Positions 42,701 through 51,221 of a stretch of DNA of 64,000 nucleotides are shown one piece after another. Under the pieces are notes generated by a model. It was not told the origin of the DNA, did no database searches, and saw nothing but the letters and a program-made list of their open reading frames with translations. Both the position numbers and the translations under genes were made by a program. Source of the stretch: Anagrus nilaparvatae (lineage: Eukaryota; Arthropoda; Insecta; Hymenoptera; Mymaridae); contig JAKSXM010000137.1 of assembly GCA_022575985.1 (NCBI GenBank), forward strand, positions 22,276,001 through 22,340,000, in the 5' to 3' direction. Numbering within the stretch: position 1 is the stretch's first letter; each line of letters begins with the position of its first letter.

Positions 42701-45700
42701 TCTTCATGATCGATCCATCACTTCATACATATATTTATATATATAAATTTATACTTATCTATGTGTGTGTGTGTATTTTGTACGACTTAACACTAAAAGA
42801 TGAAAATTGAAAAGAATGAAATAAATAAAAAAAAAAAAAAATAATAAATATAGTTTAAAGTTGAGAGAAAAAAAATAAAAGATGCTAAAAGTATAGAGCT
42901 TAGATATAATATAAGAATATGCTGTATTATAGTAGAAGACGACAAGGTTGTTCATCGAAAAAAAAAGTAGGGCTAAAAGAGATGATATACTACATAAAGT
43001 ATTATTATACCAAACCATAAGTGGGTCATACGCGTTTTACTTTAAGTACACTCTTTTCTCGCGAAAAAAAAATCTATGTTGCTTTTTTTTAACCTTTTTT
43101 TTTTGTTACTGATGCTGTATTTTGTTGTAGTTTAGATGAAACTTTAAAATTATAATACTTATATTATACTACCTTTTTATTATTATTTGTTTAATTTATT
43201 GTAGAAGAAAAAAATTTTTTTATTACTTAGTTTTTATGTAAACATAAAAAAATATTTCTGGCTTTTTCTTTTATATTTTTTTGAATAAAATAACATTTAT
43301 TTTATTTTTTGTAGATTTAAAATTGTTAATTTATATGAGTACTGAAAAAAATTTCGCTTGAGGGTAATGGATTTTTTTTTTTCTGTTACAAGTGGTTTCT
43401 GTTTAACGCGAGTTAAATTTAGTAATTTATTTTGAATAAGTAAATTTCATGTAAAAATTGATTTATTAAGGAAAAATTTCAAAAATCGAATGTTTATTGA
43501 GGGGCTAACTTTTATCCAAAAATAGTTATTTACTAATCATTGGACAAAATGCAGGTTTTGGACTTGTGTGAAGTAGCGAGCAAGTTCAGGCAGCATGCAA
43601 ATGTGGAACCATGTGTGACATTTACTTAGTTTTTTTTCAAAATTTTTAAAAAAACACTGTCAGGTTCCTGTATTAAAATTTTGATTCAATTGTGATTTTT
43701 TTGAAAACTCAAACTAATTTACAAAAAATGAATTCAATAAATCTCAACCACAGAAAACTGGCAGTGAAAACAGTCTAATGCCTTGTAAAAAATCGATAAT
43801 TTTTAACGAATAATATAAAAACTTGATTCAATGAATGAAAAAATCTATTGTTATAGAAGTAAATTATTATTTCAAGTGGATACGTAATATTTTAATGATG
43901 ATAAAATAATTAAAATTTAATAACAATTACTAAAATTTTTACTACTCAATTTTATTCTTTTATAAGTATTCATTTAATATAGGCACATACAATATACTGA
44001 AATTAAACAAAATATATGATGATTATTTTTAATTAATTTTACAATAAATATATTTTATAATGATATATTTCAGTAAAATATCAGTTACATGCAAACTAAT
44101 TTTGAATATAAACAATAAACATTATAGCATGTACTCAAATAATTTTAATTATTTAATTTTAGTATTTACATAAAATTTATTAAATTTTAAATTCAAAAAA
44201 ATAAAAATAATTTTTATTTTATAATCACGTGCGTTAAATAAATAAAACTTTTCAGAATATATTGGTGTGTTCGGATCAAAATGATTAATAAACAATTTAT
44301 AACAACAAACGGTTATATTAACAACAAACGGTTATAGTTGAATTTATTATGTTGACAAAACATGTTGGTTCAATTTTAATTTTATAAAATAGGATTTCTT
44401 GGTAATTCTGAATAAAACGCTGGAACCTCAAATGGAATTTTTTGGCCCAAAAACACATATTCTTAAATTTGCTTAAATTGATGCCAAAATTTTTACTTTT
44501 GACGAAAATGGGTTTTATAGGGCTCGAACATTTTCTGCAAGCATCGACTTTAAAAAAATGTTTTACTTAATTAGTTACTTAATTAGTTGCTAATTTTTTA
44601 ACGAGTGTTTTTGGGTCCCTGAAGACGTATATGATACCTATTTTCAACTAAAATTTAAGATAATATCTAAGAAACCATAAAAAATAACCTAAAACTGCTT
44701 GTAATGGACAACTGCATTGATCTTATACTCTTAGTACTATCAAAAAATTGAGTTCAAAAAATTATTGCATGCTCACAATACCCGAAAAATGATTATTTTA
44801 GAAATATCTTAGAGACAAAATCTGACATAATAATTCAAGAAAAATTGATGAACTAACTGCTTATACAAAAATAAATTCATTTATTAGTTTTATTTAAAAA
44901 ACCCCATATATATATTTATATATATTTTGAAAAAGAATTGCGAAATGTAGGAAAGAATAAATTTGTTACAAAAAAAAAAATATATAGTTCAACCTATACG
45001 TGCTTTTATACAATTTTTATTCACACATACAAATACACACATAAACTAAAATTTATATATTAACATCATATATAGTGTGTACAAGATGAATGAGGCATCG
45101 ATTAAATTTTGTGGTGTAAAAAAAAAAATTCGGTTCACGCTTGTAAAATTTACTATAGAGAAAAAAAATGAAATTACGCATGCGCAATGTATTTTATATA
45201 CGTTTTTTTTTCTTTTTATTTCTTTTTTTTAACTAAGAAAATAAATTTAAAAAATTTCAAGCTATTATACTTGAGAACATTTTTTGTAAATGATGTTTCT
45301 TTAAAAAAGAAAAATTACATAATGTTAATAGCTTTTTTTTATCTTTAATCGTTTAAATGATAAATTAAATTTTAAATTTCTTTTATTTTTTCTCAGTATA
45401 AAAGAAAAATCCATGTTTTATTTATAAGAAAATGTTAAATAAGTACTTTCTTAAGTTAAAATTTTTATGTCTGACTATATTTGTCTGTTTCTACTTAAAT
45501 TACTTGGCGTTTGAACAAACTTAACGAATAGTTTATAAAAAAAAAAATTTATTCAATTTATTTTTTTATTTTACCATAATTAATTGAACAAATTGAATAA
45601 TAATTAATTATTATTTAATAATTAATTTAATAATTTATTTAATAATTATTAGTTCGTGACATTAGGTTATTGACATGATTAGGTTATTGAAAATTCATTT

Positions 45701-48700
45701 TTTTTTTTTTTTTTTTTTGGAATGCTGTACCTCAAGCTAAAAGAAGTTATTTCATAAATTTTTTTTAGCAAAATTTTAATGTTTCCAAGGAATTTGATGC
45801 CCTAAATTTGCCTCAAAGTTTGTGCTGTTTTTTCCGGAAACGTAGACCTCTATAAATTATTATTTTTCTAGCATTTTTTATTTTTTAATTGTTTTTATTA
45901 GCCTTACCGTTTTTTTTAAACTAATTTTAAAACTTAAGTTGTAATTAGAATAAAGTACCTTACCTATTTTAACAGCATTAAAAAATTTTTAATAACTATT
46001 CACTAATTTTTTTCAAAAAGGAACTCTTAGGTAGAGCATTCAGTAAAGACCACGAAAACAGGGGTAGGGAGATAAAACAGTCATTATTGAGGGTTGGTGG
46101 TACCATGGGTTGGAATAATCGTTGGTCATATTAACACAAGTAATTTATAAATTTTTGTGAATAAAACAATTCTCAACCATAAAACAACAAAAAATTAATA
46201 CAAAATACCTCATACACCATCTCAAATTTTATTTTTCTAATTCTAACTTATAAATTTACTCAACTTTTTTTTCTCTTTTCAAAGAGTTACATAATATTAT
46301 TGAATGTTTTCTGACATAACACAAATATTTTCTTTCCTTATATTACGTGTTAAGTTTTTTTACACTGCAGAAAAAATGACATTTTTAAATTTATATATAC
46401 AATTTTTTTTAGATATAAACATACTTTATATAATATAAAAAACATTTTATATATATTTTATTACTTTTTCAGTTTATTTAAAATTGTTTTTCTTTATAAA
46501 GTAAGTTTTAGGAATATAAAAGCAACAAAAAAAAACAAAATGGGATAAACCTCAATATTTTATTTATTAATATTTTTGTTTTGATATTGAAAATACAGAA
46601 AATTATTATTATAAATCACCAATAATTTTTTATTTCTTACAAAATTTAAAATATAAACTATTTTGATCAATTATTTGATTTAAAACCTACGCACGTACAG
46701 AAAATAAAATAAATGGGAGTTTTTAGCTGAAGGTATTAACTTATTGCGTATAAAAAAAAAATTTACGTTTTTTACACTATAATGACAAAAAAATATATAT
46801 ATTTTTTTATAATGTTCTATTTATTTTATAAAAAATGAACTTTAACACGTTTTTTGAGCTGGAATTCTGCCAGAATAATAAATATCTTAAAACTAATCTA
46901 TGAAAATTTTTATCACTGTTTATATTGCTTAAGTGAGTGGTTATTTGGCTATAAATTATGATTTTGGGTAATTTTCAAGCTATAAGTAAGCCAATTTTTC
47001 TGAGAATTAACTTCAATTTTGGCACGGGAAATTTTTTTTGCGCATTAAGTGTTAGATTGAGATACTTATTTGCTTTTTTATTGGTTGTTATTAGGCACGG
47101 ATTAAGAATTATTTCAATAAACAATTAAAAATTCAATTTATTTTTAAGGGTTGGTTTCATAGAGCAGATTTTTACTAGATGTCTAGAGACACTATAGAGT
47201 TGAAACAATTAAACTTTTTTAATTTTCTGGTTCATGAAATTAAACCCTTAAACTTTTTAGACAATTTTACTATGAAATTTTCGTTAAACTATAAAAAAGA
47301 CTTTCTAGCTTACGGAGGATTTTGAGTTTTCAGTTTATTCGAAAAGTTTGTCTTTTTCCTTCCAAATAAATTGTCTATTTCCTTCCAGTTGGCAAGTTTT
47401 CTGAGATGCTTTTCATCACAAAAAAATTATTTCTAAGCTGATCAAATTGACAATAAATGACTCGATAGAGTCATATTTAAAAAGTACAATTTATTTCATA
47501 AACATTTAGATTAAATCTGTTCCTAAAACTTTATTTAATAATTTGATTATTTTTAATCTCATAGAACTAAACAAAACTAAATGAAGCCAGGTCAAAATAG
47601 TTAGTTAAAATAAAATAAAATATCAAACTTCCTGTATGTAACACATTCAAATGAAAAGCTGCTTTTGTTATCGAATCTTTATATTGTATACTATGTTTAT
47701 GACACGACCAATAAAAATCACGCTTTTTTTGTTAGAAAAAAAAATTTTTTGTTATTTCATTCCTCTTTGATATTGTTTTCTTTTTTTCTTTGTTTGGGAT
47801 TAAAATTATATTGGATATCAATAAAAAAAAATAGTACCAAATATGATATCTCTAAACAATACTCGGTAATACAAGTATATTAAATTTTTAAAAAAATAAT
47901 ATTAAAAAAATAAATTTACTACGCAACCTGTGTATATCAATTTTCTATCAAAAGCTTTGTAAGAGGTACAAAAAATTTATTATTAAAATAAAATTTAAAT
48001 ATTTAGGTTTTAAATTAAGGTTTAAAACAATGTTTAATAAAAAAAAATTTTGTGTAAAGAATTCAATAAACTTTGAATAACAAGTTGACAAGTGTTGAGT
48101 ATTACATGAGTGTGTTTCTCTTTTGAAGCGAAACCATAGAGAAACAAACTAAACTTTAAGCTAAAGATACTAAAACTTTCTTAAAACTTCTGTCAGTAAA
48201 CAGTGAAAAACATTGTACTAGTTCTTAGATCTTTTAACGCTTTTGTTCAATTTTTCTAAGAAATGGTATTTTGAATTAGAATTTGTAAGGCTTTGATAAA
48301 AAGCAATTTTTAACAGTAAAGTAATAGAAATTATTGTTTAATAAAGTTTGTAACGAGTAAGCGGAATTTTAACTTGTAAAAAGGCGCTTATTAAGGATAA
48401 TTTTATTACTTAGAAGTTGCATTAGGGAAGTTAACCTAGTTAAGGATTTCCATCAATTTATTGACGTTTTTAGGAAATTTCGAGTATGAGAAGAAGCTAA
48501 AGTACAAAATAGCGATGTAACAAATTTTAGTTATTAAATCTGCATAGTTTAGCAGGTTTTACAAAATATTCCATTAATTTAGATAATTATTGAATTAATT
48601 AATTGCTCTAGGGCAATTTAATTAATTATGTACAAAGTAATTTTTTGTATTTCCTGACGCAATTCACACCCACGAATAAATATCAGTAGTCTAAAATCAA

Positions 48701-51220
48701 ATCTTTTTCTATATAATTAAAAAATCACGAAACAAAAAAAAATGGAAAAAAAAATTGTGATTTTCAATGAATACAATCAACTCTTGAAATTGACGTCAAC
48801 GTTGAGAAAAAAAATGTATAGAATTCTCTAAGGAAAAAATTTAAATCCTTTGTTTATCATAGTTTCGATTTGAATAATATTATAATGAAGTGAAAAGAAA
48901 GCTTGAAAAAGTAAAGAGAAAGAAAATTAAAAGTAACAAATGAGGTAAATACATTAAATTTGCCTTCTCTAACTATAAACAAAAAGGAAATTAAACGATA
49001 CTTTTATAGATTTTTTCTTCGTCTCATTTTTTTAGATAAAAAATTCTACCTTAATCAATCTTTTATAATTAGACAAATAAACACCAATATTTTAGAAATA
49101 ATAAAAAAAAAATCAAGATAAAAATGTAAATGTGTTAATAAAAAATAAAACGTTAAAGTGTTATTTTACTTTCAGTATAGCGAAAAAAGTTCATAAAATG
49201 AGCTAATAATTCTTTCATCTTCCGTTTTTCTCATTTTATACCTTATCGTTAAAGTATTATACTTAAACTTGTTAAAGTATGTGTACGTGTGTGTTCAAAG
49301 TACATTGGCCTACCCTAGTCAATAAATTTTAAACGTATTTTTCATGCTTTAAAGTTATATAGTTAATTTAGTATAGTTACCTTAGACTTAGGCTATTAAA
49401 TTACAGACTTTTTTTTTTATAGCATATACTTGATAAGTAATCGTTATTATATAGAAAAAAAAATAAATTTTTAAGAAAATTATTCTTTTTTTTTAGAAAA
49501 AACTTTCATAATTTAGTAGAATAATTGACTGCAAAAAGAAATTAGGATTTTAGTTCAGTATATTATTAGAAAGTTTTTAAATTTAAAAGTTTAGTTTTTA
49601 TGAATTATAGGATCATGCAGTAAGGAAAACGATTAAAGTATATGGGTCGTTATTGGCGACCTCGGTGTATCCAAATTTTTGAATATTAAATAGAAAACGC
49701 TGATTTTTTAATTAGGCAATTTTCATTAAAAACTTGGTATATTTTAAGTTATTTATTAATGATTGCAGAAAGGCCAAATTTTATGTATTTGTTACCTTTA
49801 GTGCTACAATATTGTATCCATTTCAAAAATAAGTCTTTCTTTATCTTTAGAAATGGGATTCAAATTGTGTTTTAACCTTTTAAGTAATTTTAGCCTTTAA
49901 TGAAACTTGAGGTTGAAAAAAATCTTTTGCAATTTTAACACTTCCTAAATGTAAGTTTTACAAAACTTAGATCAAAAATCTGTATTTTTAAACTTGTGTG
50001 AGATTTTTGGCTAAAAAAAATCAATTTATTTAATTATCATTAATTTATTTAATCCACCATTAATAATTTATTCAAGTTTTTTAATCATTTTCAAACCTGT
50101 TTATTGTAATAAGTACTATCAAAATTAATAACAAAAAAAAAATATGTTTCATTTAAATTTTTCTTTAAATACATAAACTCAATAGGTTTAAATCAACGAT
50201 ATTGGACAGATTAATACAGAAATTTCTTTTAATTTTTTTTCTTTTTTATACTCTAACAAATCGAAAAGTAATAAATCCATGATAATTCCTGTCGTGCTAT
50301 TTGAAACTAATATGACCTAGTTACCTTTTTTTTGAAAGATAAAAATATCGAAACTAGATAATATACTCTTGAAAAAAAAAAAAATAATAAATATATATAT
50401 AAACTCATTGAAAATGCTGTCAAATAATAATATATATGTTCACATCCATGTTATCTCACTAGAGTAACATTTTTTTTCCAAAATTTTGCCTCAATAAGTA
50501 ATTTTAGGCCTTTGATTGACGTTTTTAAGGGAGTTTTTGGAAAATTCAAGAGAAATGGTCCACATTTTCCATGCTCTTTGTTTGTGTGAATACACAAAAA
50601 AGTTATAAGTCTTCTAAATTATTGAACATTAAGAGTTAGGAACGGAGTCATTAAATAAAAATTTCTTTTGCAGCAAGCTTACAGAGTAGCCAACATTCTG
50701 GTAAAATCTGAGCAGATTTAACTATGAAGAACTTTATTAGGTATCCATTTGAAAAATTCAATACACTAAAAATGACACTAAAAGTGGGCAAAAAATTGGC
50801 TTCGGTGAAAATACCTGGACTTGAACATATACATAATATACAATGTATACGAGATAAAAATGTTTATTATGTAGCAATTTATTATTTTTTTTTCTGTATA
50901 TTATCTTAGTAAAAGTAAATCTCTCACTATGATTTAATTATTATGTTATTTTTTTTCGTTACAACAAATTAAAAAAAAAAAAAACATTATATTTGGGAAA
51001 TTTCATGCTAAATATTTTTTAAGATGTAAAATTTGTTATCAAAAAGTACTTAAATATTTTTAAAAAATTATTAATTCGAAATCAAACAAATATAATAAAA
51101 ATAACTTACGAGTTCCATCGAAACGTGTTGCGATAGTATCAAGAAAAGTATTTTGAGGAGCAAGCAATCCCTTTCTGGCTGGCATCGAGGCCAATCCGGT
51201 GCGCTGAAAGGCGCTTGAAC
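3610..51220 (-). CDS. Elk: Elk-type voltage-gated K+ channel, N-terminal half, 7 exons (3' part outside window)
   Basis: Seven exons on the minus strand (51220-51110, 24566-24336, 23051-22917, 16529-16402, 14673-14445, 9725-9562, 3823-3610) join in phase with AG acceptors and GT donors. From the ATG at 51185-51183 they encode 392 residues: N-cap and PAS domain (about 1-135), a basic linker (163-190), S1 (about 225-245), S2 (about 256-275), S3 (about 293-314), S4 (about 329-346) and S5 (about 350-376). The N-terminal motif [17 protein letters not shown], the PAS strings [11 protein letters not shown] and PIKNEKG, the [10 protein letters not shown] segment and the S4-S5 string DRYSQYSA match the ELK subfamily (KCNH3/4/8) better than ERG or EAG. 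Family members are plasma-membrane tetramers that open on depolarisation and set neuronal excitability. The pore (GFGN), S6 and cyclic-nucleotide-binding homology domain are absent here and should lie beyond position 1. Family assignment is recognition from memory, not a database search. Confidence 0.93.
6649..7259. repeat. Foldback element FB-B with two units per arm
   Basis: An inverted repeat centred near 6954. The outer arms CTCCCTGAAATTTCTATCAT at 6649 and ATGACAGAAATTTCAGGGAG at 7259 pair, as do ATGGACCGTACGAGGGA near 6694 and TCCCTCGTACGGTCCAT near 7214. Each arm carries two degenerate copies of a motif ending AAGATGGCGGACCAAAAAAC (6768, 6893; inverted 7000 and 7117), each linked to CCTGGGGGTTTxxGGGTCGA. 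It encodes no credible protein; the short open frames on both strands arise from the palindrome. Confidence 0.85.
7556..8400. repeat. Tandem repeat, period about 310 bp, 2.7 copies
   Basis: The start string AAGTTTxTxACTGTTTCA recurs at about 7570, 7878 and 8189. Each copy carries AGTACCxxAAGACxAAAAA, CCCTTTC, TCATCAGCA, GGAATTTTAAC and CAAATGGTTTTATGCGAATAA. The third copy is cut off after the last motif. It adjoins FB-B on its right. No coding potential is seen. Confidence 0.85.
8469..8619. mobile_element. Small palindromic MITE-like element
   Basis: An imperfect inverted repeat. ATGATTTTAGTACCTGTTAT in the left arm pairs with ATAAAAGGTACTAAAATTAC in the right arm, and GCTTAGAAAC..AATAAGC pairs with GCTTATTTCTAAG near the centre (about 8540). 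Ends resemble ACAGxAA-xAxTAAT. Nothing is encoded. The superfamily and target duplication cannot be read with certainty. Confidence 0.6.
9562..9725 (-). CDS. Elk: Elk exon: end of S2 and S3
   Basis: The 164-bp exon has acceptor GTTACAG (just above 9725) and a donor read as GTCAGA (9561-9556), phase 1 in and phase 0 out; residues 267-321. It encodes [18 protein letters not shown], then S3 ([19 protein letters not shown]) with the acidic residues that pair with S4 arginines in this family. The donor is weaker than its neighbours (GTCAGA) but is the only one that keeps phase with the S4 exon. The exon is not an ORF beginning with ATG, so it is easy to miss. Confidence 0.92.
9726..14444 (-). other. 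Elk intron between the S1-S2 and S2-S3 exons
   Basis: The intron is about 4.7 kb. It contains one MITE-like element (11969-12162), an ATT microsatellite near 11877-11896 and an AT tract near 12967-12981. The open frame at 10139-10330 has no recognisable features. Otherwise I see nothing beyond AT-rich intron sequence. Confidence 0.75.
11969..12162. mobile_element. MITE-like element flanked by a 13-bp direct repeat
   Basis: TTATTAAAAGTTA occurs immediately left (11956-11968) and right (12163-12175) of a 194-bp segment. Its ends are inverted: AGAGGCTGCTAAC on the left, and AAGCAGCCCC on the right, which reads GGGGCTGCTT in complement. The direct repeat looks like a target-site duplication, although some of it could be the outer part of the inverted termini. 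It has no ORF. The superfamily is undetermined. Confidence 0.6.
14445..14673 (-). CDS. Elk: Elk exon: pre-S1 region, S1 and start of S2
   Basis: The 229-bp exon has acceptor TTTTTCAG (just above 14673) and donor GTGAGT (14444-14439), phase 0 in and phase 1 out; residues 191-266. [20 protein letters not shown] precedes S1 ([19 protein letters not shown]), as in KCNH channels. The S1-S2 loop is short. The exon ends inside S2 (VVVEVIFIA), and the next exon supplies [11 protein letters not shown] nearby in-frame ATG is intronic and not the start. Confidence 0.95.
14674..16401 (-). other. Elk intron between the basic-linker and S1 exons
   Basis: The intron is about 1.7 kb and holds one MITE (15083-15427). 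Just left of it, 15040-15070, is a small GC-rich patch with the stem GCCCGGCCTCGCTCGGGC, out of character for this region. The rest is AT-rich and featureless. Confidence 0.7.
15083..15427. mobile_element. MITE with about 23-bp terminal inverted repeats and TA target site
   Basis: The left end CACTGCAAAAAGTAACTTTC at 15083 is matched by GAAAGTTACTTTTTACAGTG ending at 15427. TA flanks both sides. The interior, about 300 bp, is filled with repeated TTTTTTCGAA and TTTGTAAAT-like words, and has no transposase. TA duplication and CACTG/CAGTG ends suggest a non-autonomous Tc1/mariner-related DNA transposon; this is inference. Confidence 0.78.
16402..16529 (-). CDS. Elk: Elk exon: basic linker between PAS and S1
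   Basis: The 128-bp exon has acceptor TTAATTTAG (just above 16529) and donor GTGAGT (16401-16396); it enters phase 1 and leaves phase 0; residues 148-190. It encodes an Arg-rich run ([15 protein letters not shown]) followed by a Lys-rich stretch ([12 protein letters not shown]). The RAVLYxLSGH signature is typical of ELK proteins between the PAS domain and the first membrane helix. No coding frame exists here apart from this exon. Confidence 0.92.
16530..22916 (-). other. Elk intron between the last PAS exon and the basic-linker exon
   Basis: The intron is about 6.4 kb. 18551-19217 carries two opposed copies of a dispersed repeat. The remainder (16530-18550, 19420-22916) is AT-rich, with poly-A and poly-T runs and no supported gene. 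Short open frames at 16782-17207 and 21449-21718 lack domains. Confidence 0.75.
18551..19217. repeat. Two inverted copies of a dispersed, possibly protein-derived repeat
   Basis: The plus-strand copy at about 18551-18660 (GGCTATTGCCAAATAAGTAT...) and the minus-strand copy at about 19220-19000 are recognisably related to each other and to 23815-23630 on the minus strand. Translated, they share a pattern like KYxDLAxxTKPSxSSITRK-VKKL (short excerpts: [18 protein letters not shown] in the first, [18 protein letters not shown] in the second). Frames are short and end in stops. I do not recognise the family; it may be the relic of a transposon protein or a non-coding repeat with chance frames. Confidence 0.5.
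22917..23051 (-). CDS. Elk: Elk exon: end of PAS domain and acidic linker
   Basis: The 135-bp exon has acceptor TTTTAAG (just above 23051) and donor GTGAGT (22916-22911), phase 1 on both sides; residues 103-147. It encodes [20 protein letters not shown], then the last PAS strand with SHKDVT, then an acidic stretch [10 protein letters not shown]. Position 107 is Asp where vertebrate ELK channels, as I recall them, have Trp (FWCLLD). Being phase-symmetric, the exon could be skipped without shifting the frame, although that would delete part of the PAS domain. Confidence 0.93.
23052..24335 (-). other. Elk intron inside the PAS-coding region
   Basis: The intron is about 1.3 kb, the shortest of those seen. 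It carries one copy of the dispersed repeat (23630-23880); the rest is AT-rich with no other feature. Confidence 0.75.
23630..23880 (-). repeat. Third copy of the dispersed repeat seen at 18551-19217
   Basis: The minus strand reads CCTATTGCTGGAAAATGATT then [20 protein letters not shown], parallel to the two copies in the neighbouring intron. The copy is diverged but aligns over more than 100 bp. It is opposite in orientation to the copy at 18551-18660, so the two flank the Elk exon 22917-23051 as an inverted pair. Confidence 0.5.
24336..24566 (-). CDS. Elk: Elk exon: PAS domain, main part
   Basis: The 231-bp exon has an ACAG acceptor (24570-24567) and a GTATG donor (24335-24331). It enters with two bases that complete a His codon and leaves in phase 1; residues 26-102. 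It contains [32 protein letters not shown] and EVVFYKKNG, the PAS core of ELK channels. The open frame runs past the donor to a stop in the intron, but the next exon continues the PAS fold in phase, so the donor call is firm. Confidence 0.95.
25680..26007. mobile_element. Foldback/MITE-like inverted repeat
   Basis: A hairpin centred near 25868. TTGGTAGCGCTGTTAATGTA pairs with TAAACATTAGCAGCGATTCC, AAAATTAATTAAATAG pairs with TTTATTTAATTAATTTT, and CATCTTATAAGCC pairs with GGCTTATAAGAT. The outermost ends (GGGACAGTCTACT on the left; GGGGTGGTCCAGTGT in complement on the right) look like diverged termini. The left arm contains an 11-bp tandem repeat that the right arm lacks. No ORF is present. 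Confidence 0.7.
25708..25762. repeat. 11-bp minisatellite, five units
   Basis: Five contiguous 11-mers: GTGCGCCAAGT, GTGCGCCTGGT, GTGCACCTGGT, TTACACCCAGT, GTGCGCCGAGT. This GC-rich island sits in the outer left arm of the hairpin 25680-26007. The right arm has only one corresponding unit, read as CAGTGTATGCCAAGT in complement, so the array grew after the palindrome formed. Confidence 0.85.
33399..34463. repeat. Foldback element FB-A, copy 2
   Basis: An inverted repeat centred near 33930 with arms of about 450 bp. ACTCCACTCAAAACGC near 33399 pairs with GCGTTTTGACTGGAG near 34461, CTACTGGCGGCATGAGATTT pairs with AAATCTCATGCCGCCAGTAG, and CGGACTTTGAGCGAGCAGAT at 33730 pairs with ATCTGGTCGCTCAAAGTCCG at 34130. 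Each arm has about three units of 130-150 bp with TTTTTTGGGTCGCTGATCA and CCCCTAAAAGGGG; about one unpaired unit (33851-34009) forms the loop. A run of 12 or so G lies at 33415-33427. It is the same family as 385-1385. Confidence 0.88.
34651..37430. repeat. Array of about 155-bp units in trimer pattern, nested elements with 3' hairpins
   Basis: The word AGTACTxTCATAGAAATAAA or close variants recurs about every 155 bp (34777, 34931, 35086, 35244, 35400, 35557, 35945, 36103, 36257, 36414, 36568, 36987, 37142). Three unit types alternate: CTAGTACT..ACTACGTCC, ATAAGTACT..ATTACATCC, ATTAGTACT..ATTACACCC. Two starts (GCCAACTAGCTGGCACTAAG at 34654; GCCAAGTGATTGGCACTATG at 35613) are followed by GGTTCCTC, and two ends carry the stem GGTTCCTCTATGAGGAACC (36858-36876; variant at 37408-37426). 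The 3' hairpin plus internal microsatellite resembles helentron-associated non-autonomous elements; this classification is tentative. Confidence 0.75.
36713..36760. repeat. (CA)n microsatellite inside the 155-bp array
   Basis: About 24 CA repeats follow ACATACATA and precede ACAGACTTTTTTTAAAAACC. A shorter interrupted relative (CACAAACATACACACACACA) occupies the same place in the second element end at 37286-37310, so the tract is part of the element and not an independent insertion. It creates spurious open frames on both strands. Confidence 0.9.
37817..38925 (-). pseudogene. Broken BEL/Pao-type LTR retrotransposon pol (RT fragment joined to integrase C-terminus)
   Basis: Read on the minus strand from 38925: KRFWQQEEI, then in another frame [15 protein letters not shown] and YIVRLPFK (38912-38682). 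Then [25 protein letters not shown] and [12 protein letters not shown] (38657-38370), then in a further frame [19 protein letters not shown] and LKTVTYGM (38419-38230). These are linker and reverse-transcriptase motifs of BEL/Pao elements, broken by frameshifts. At about 38225 the sequence jumps to [13 protein letters not shown] and a DUF5641-like C-terminal domain of integrase ([23 protein letters not shown]), with a stop inside it. RNase H and the integrase core are deleted. No LTRs were recognised at its edges. Confidence 0.85.
41773..41933. mobile_element. Short palindromic MITE-like hairpin
   Basis: The whole 161-bp segment folds on itself. CACGCAAAAGGAATCC at the left pairs imperfectly with GGATTTTTTTTTCATGTG at the right, GGAATTCCATTTGC pairs with GCAAACCATAAAGGGAATTCC, and GTTCAAACAATTG pairs with CAATCGTTTGAGC around a short loop. 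It encodes nothing. It lies in the large Elk intron, so it is transcribed with the gene. Confidence 0.65.
51110..51220 (-). CDS. Elk: Elk exon with start codon and PAS N-cap
   Basis: The acceptor is TTTATAG (complement of 51221-51227) and the donor GTAAG lies at 51109-51105. The ATG at 51185-51183 opens [18 protein letters not shown], the conserved N-cap at the very start of ELK channels, so this is the preferred start. The exon reads open for 11 further codons upstream of that ATG back to the acceptor. It therefore either carries 5' UTR or belongs to an isoform with a longer N-terminus encoded by an unseen upstream exon. It ends in phase 1 after FDGT. In this family the N-cap docks on the cyclic-nucleotide-binding homology domain and tunes gating. 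Confidence 0.93.
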
Positions 51221-51221
51221 C

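Larger units (their letters stand above)
24567..51109 (-). other. Elk intron 26.5 kb long after the start-codon exon
   Basis: This intron holds most of the repeat load: 25680-26007, FB-A copy 2, the 155-bp array, the BEL/Pao pol relic and the hairpin at 41773. The stretches 26010-33390, 38930-41770 and 41940-51100 are AT-rich with mononucleotide runs and small microsatellites; 44300-44337 has a duplicated AACAACAAACGGTTATA word. I see no nested gene there. Open frames at 27394-27943, 30564-30848, 40330-40518 and 47665-47883 have no domains or homologues I know. Confidence 0.7.

Noticed and set aside
3610..51220. Assignment of the channel to ERG (seizure) because of the PAS domain and S4-S5 string
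   Set aside because: The string [26 protein letters not shown] and [10 protein letters not shown] fit ELK; ERG has a different PAS N-cap continuation and lacks the RAVLYxLSGH segment.
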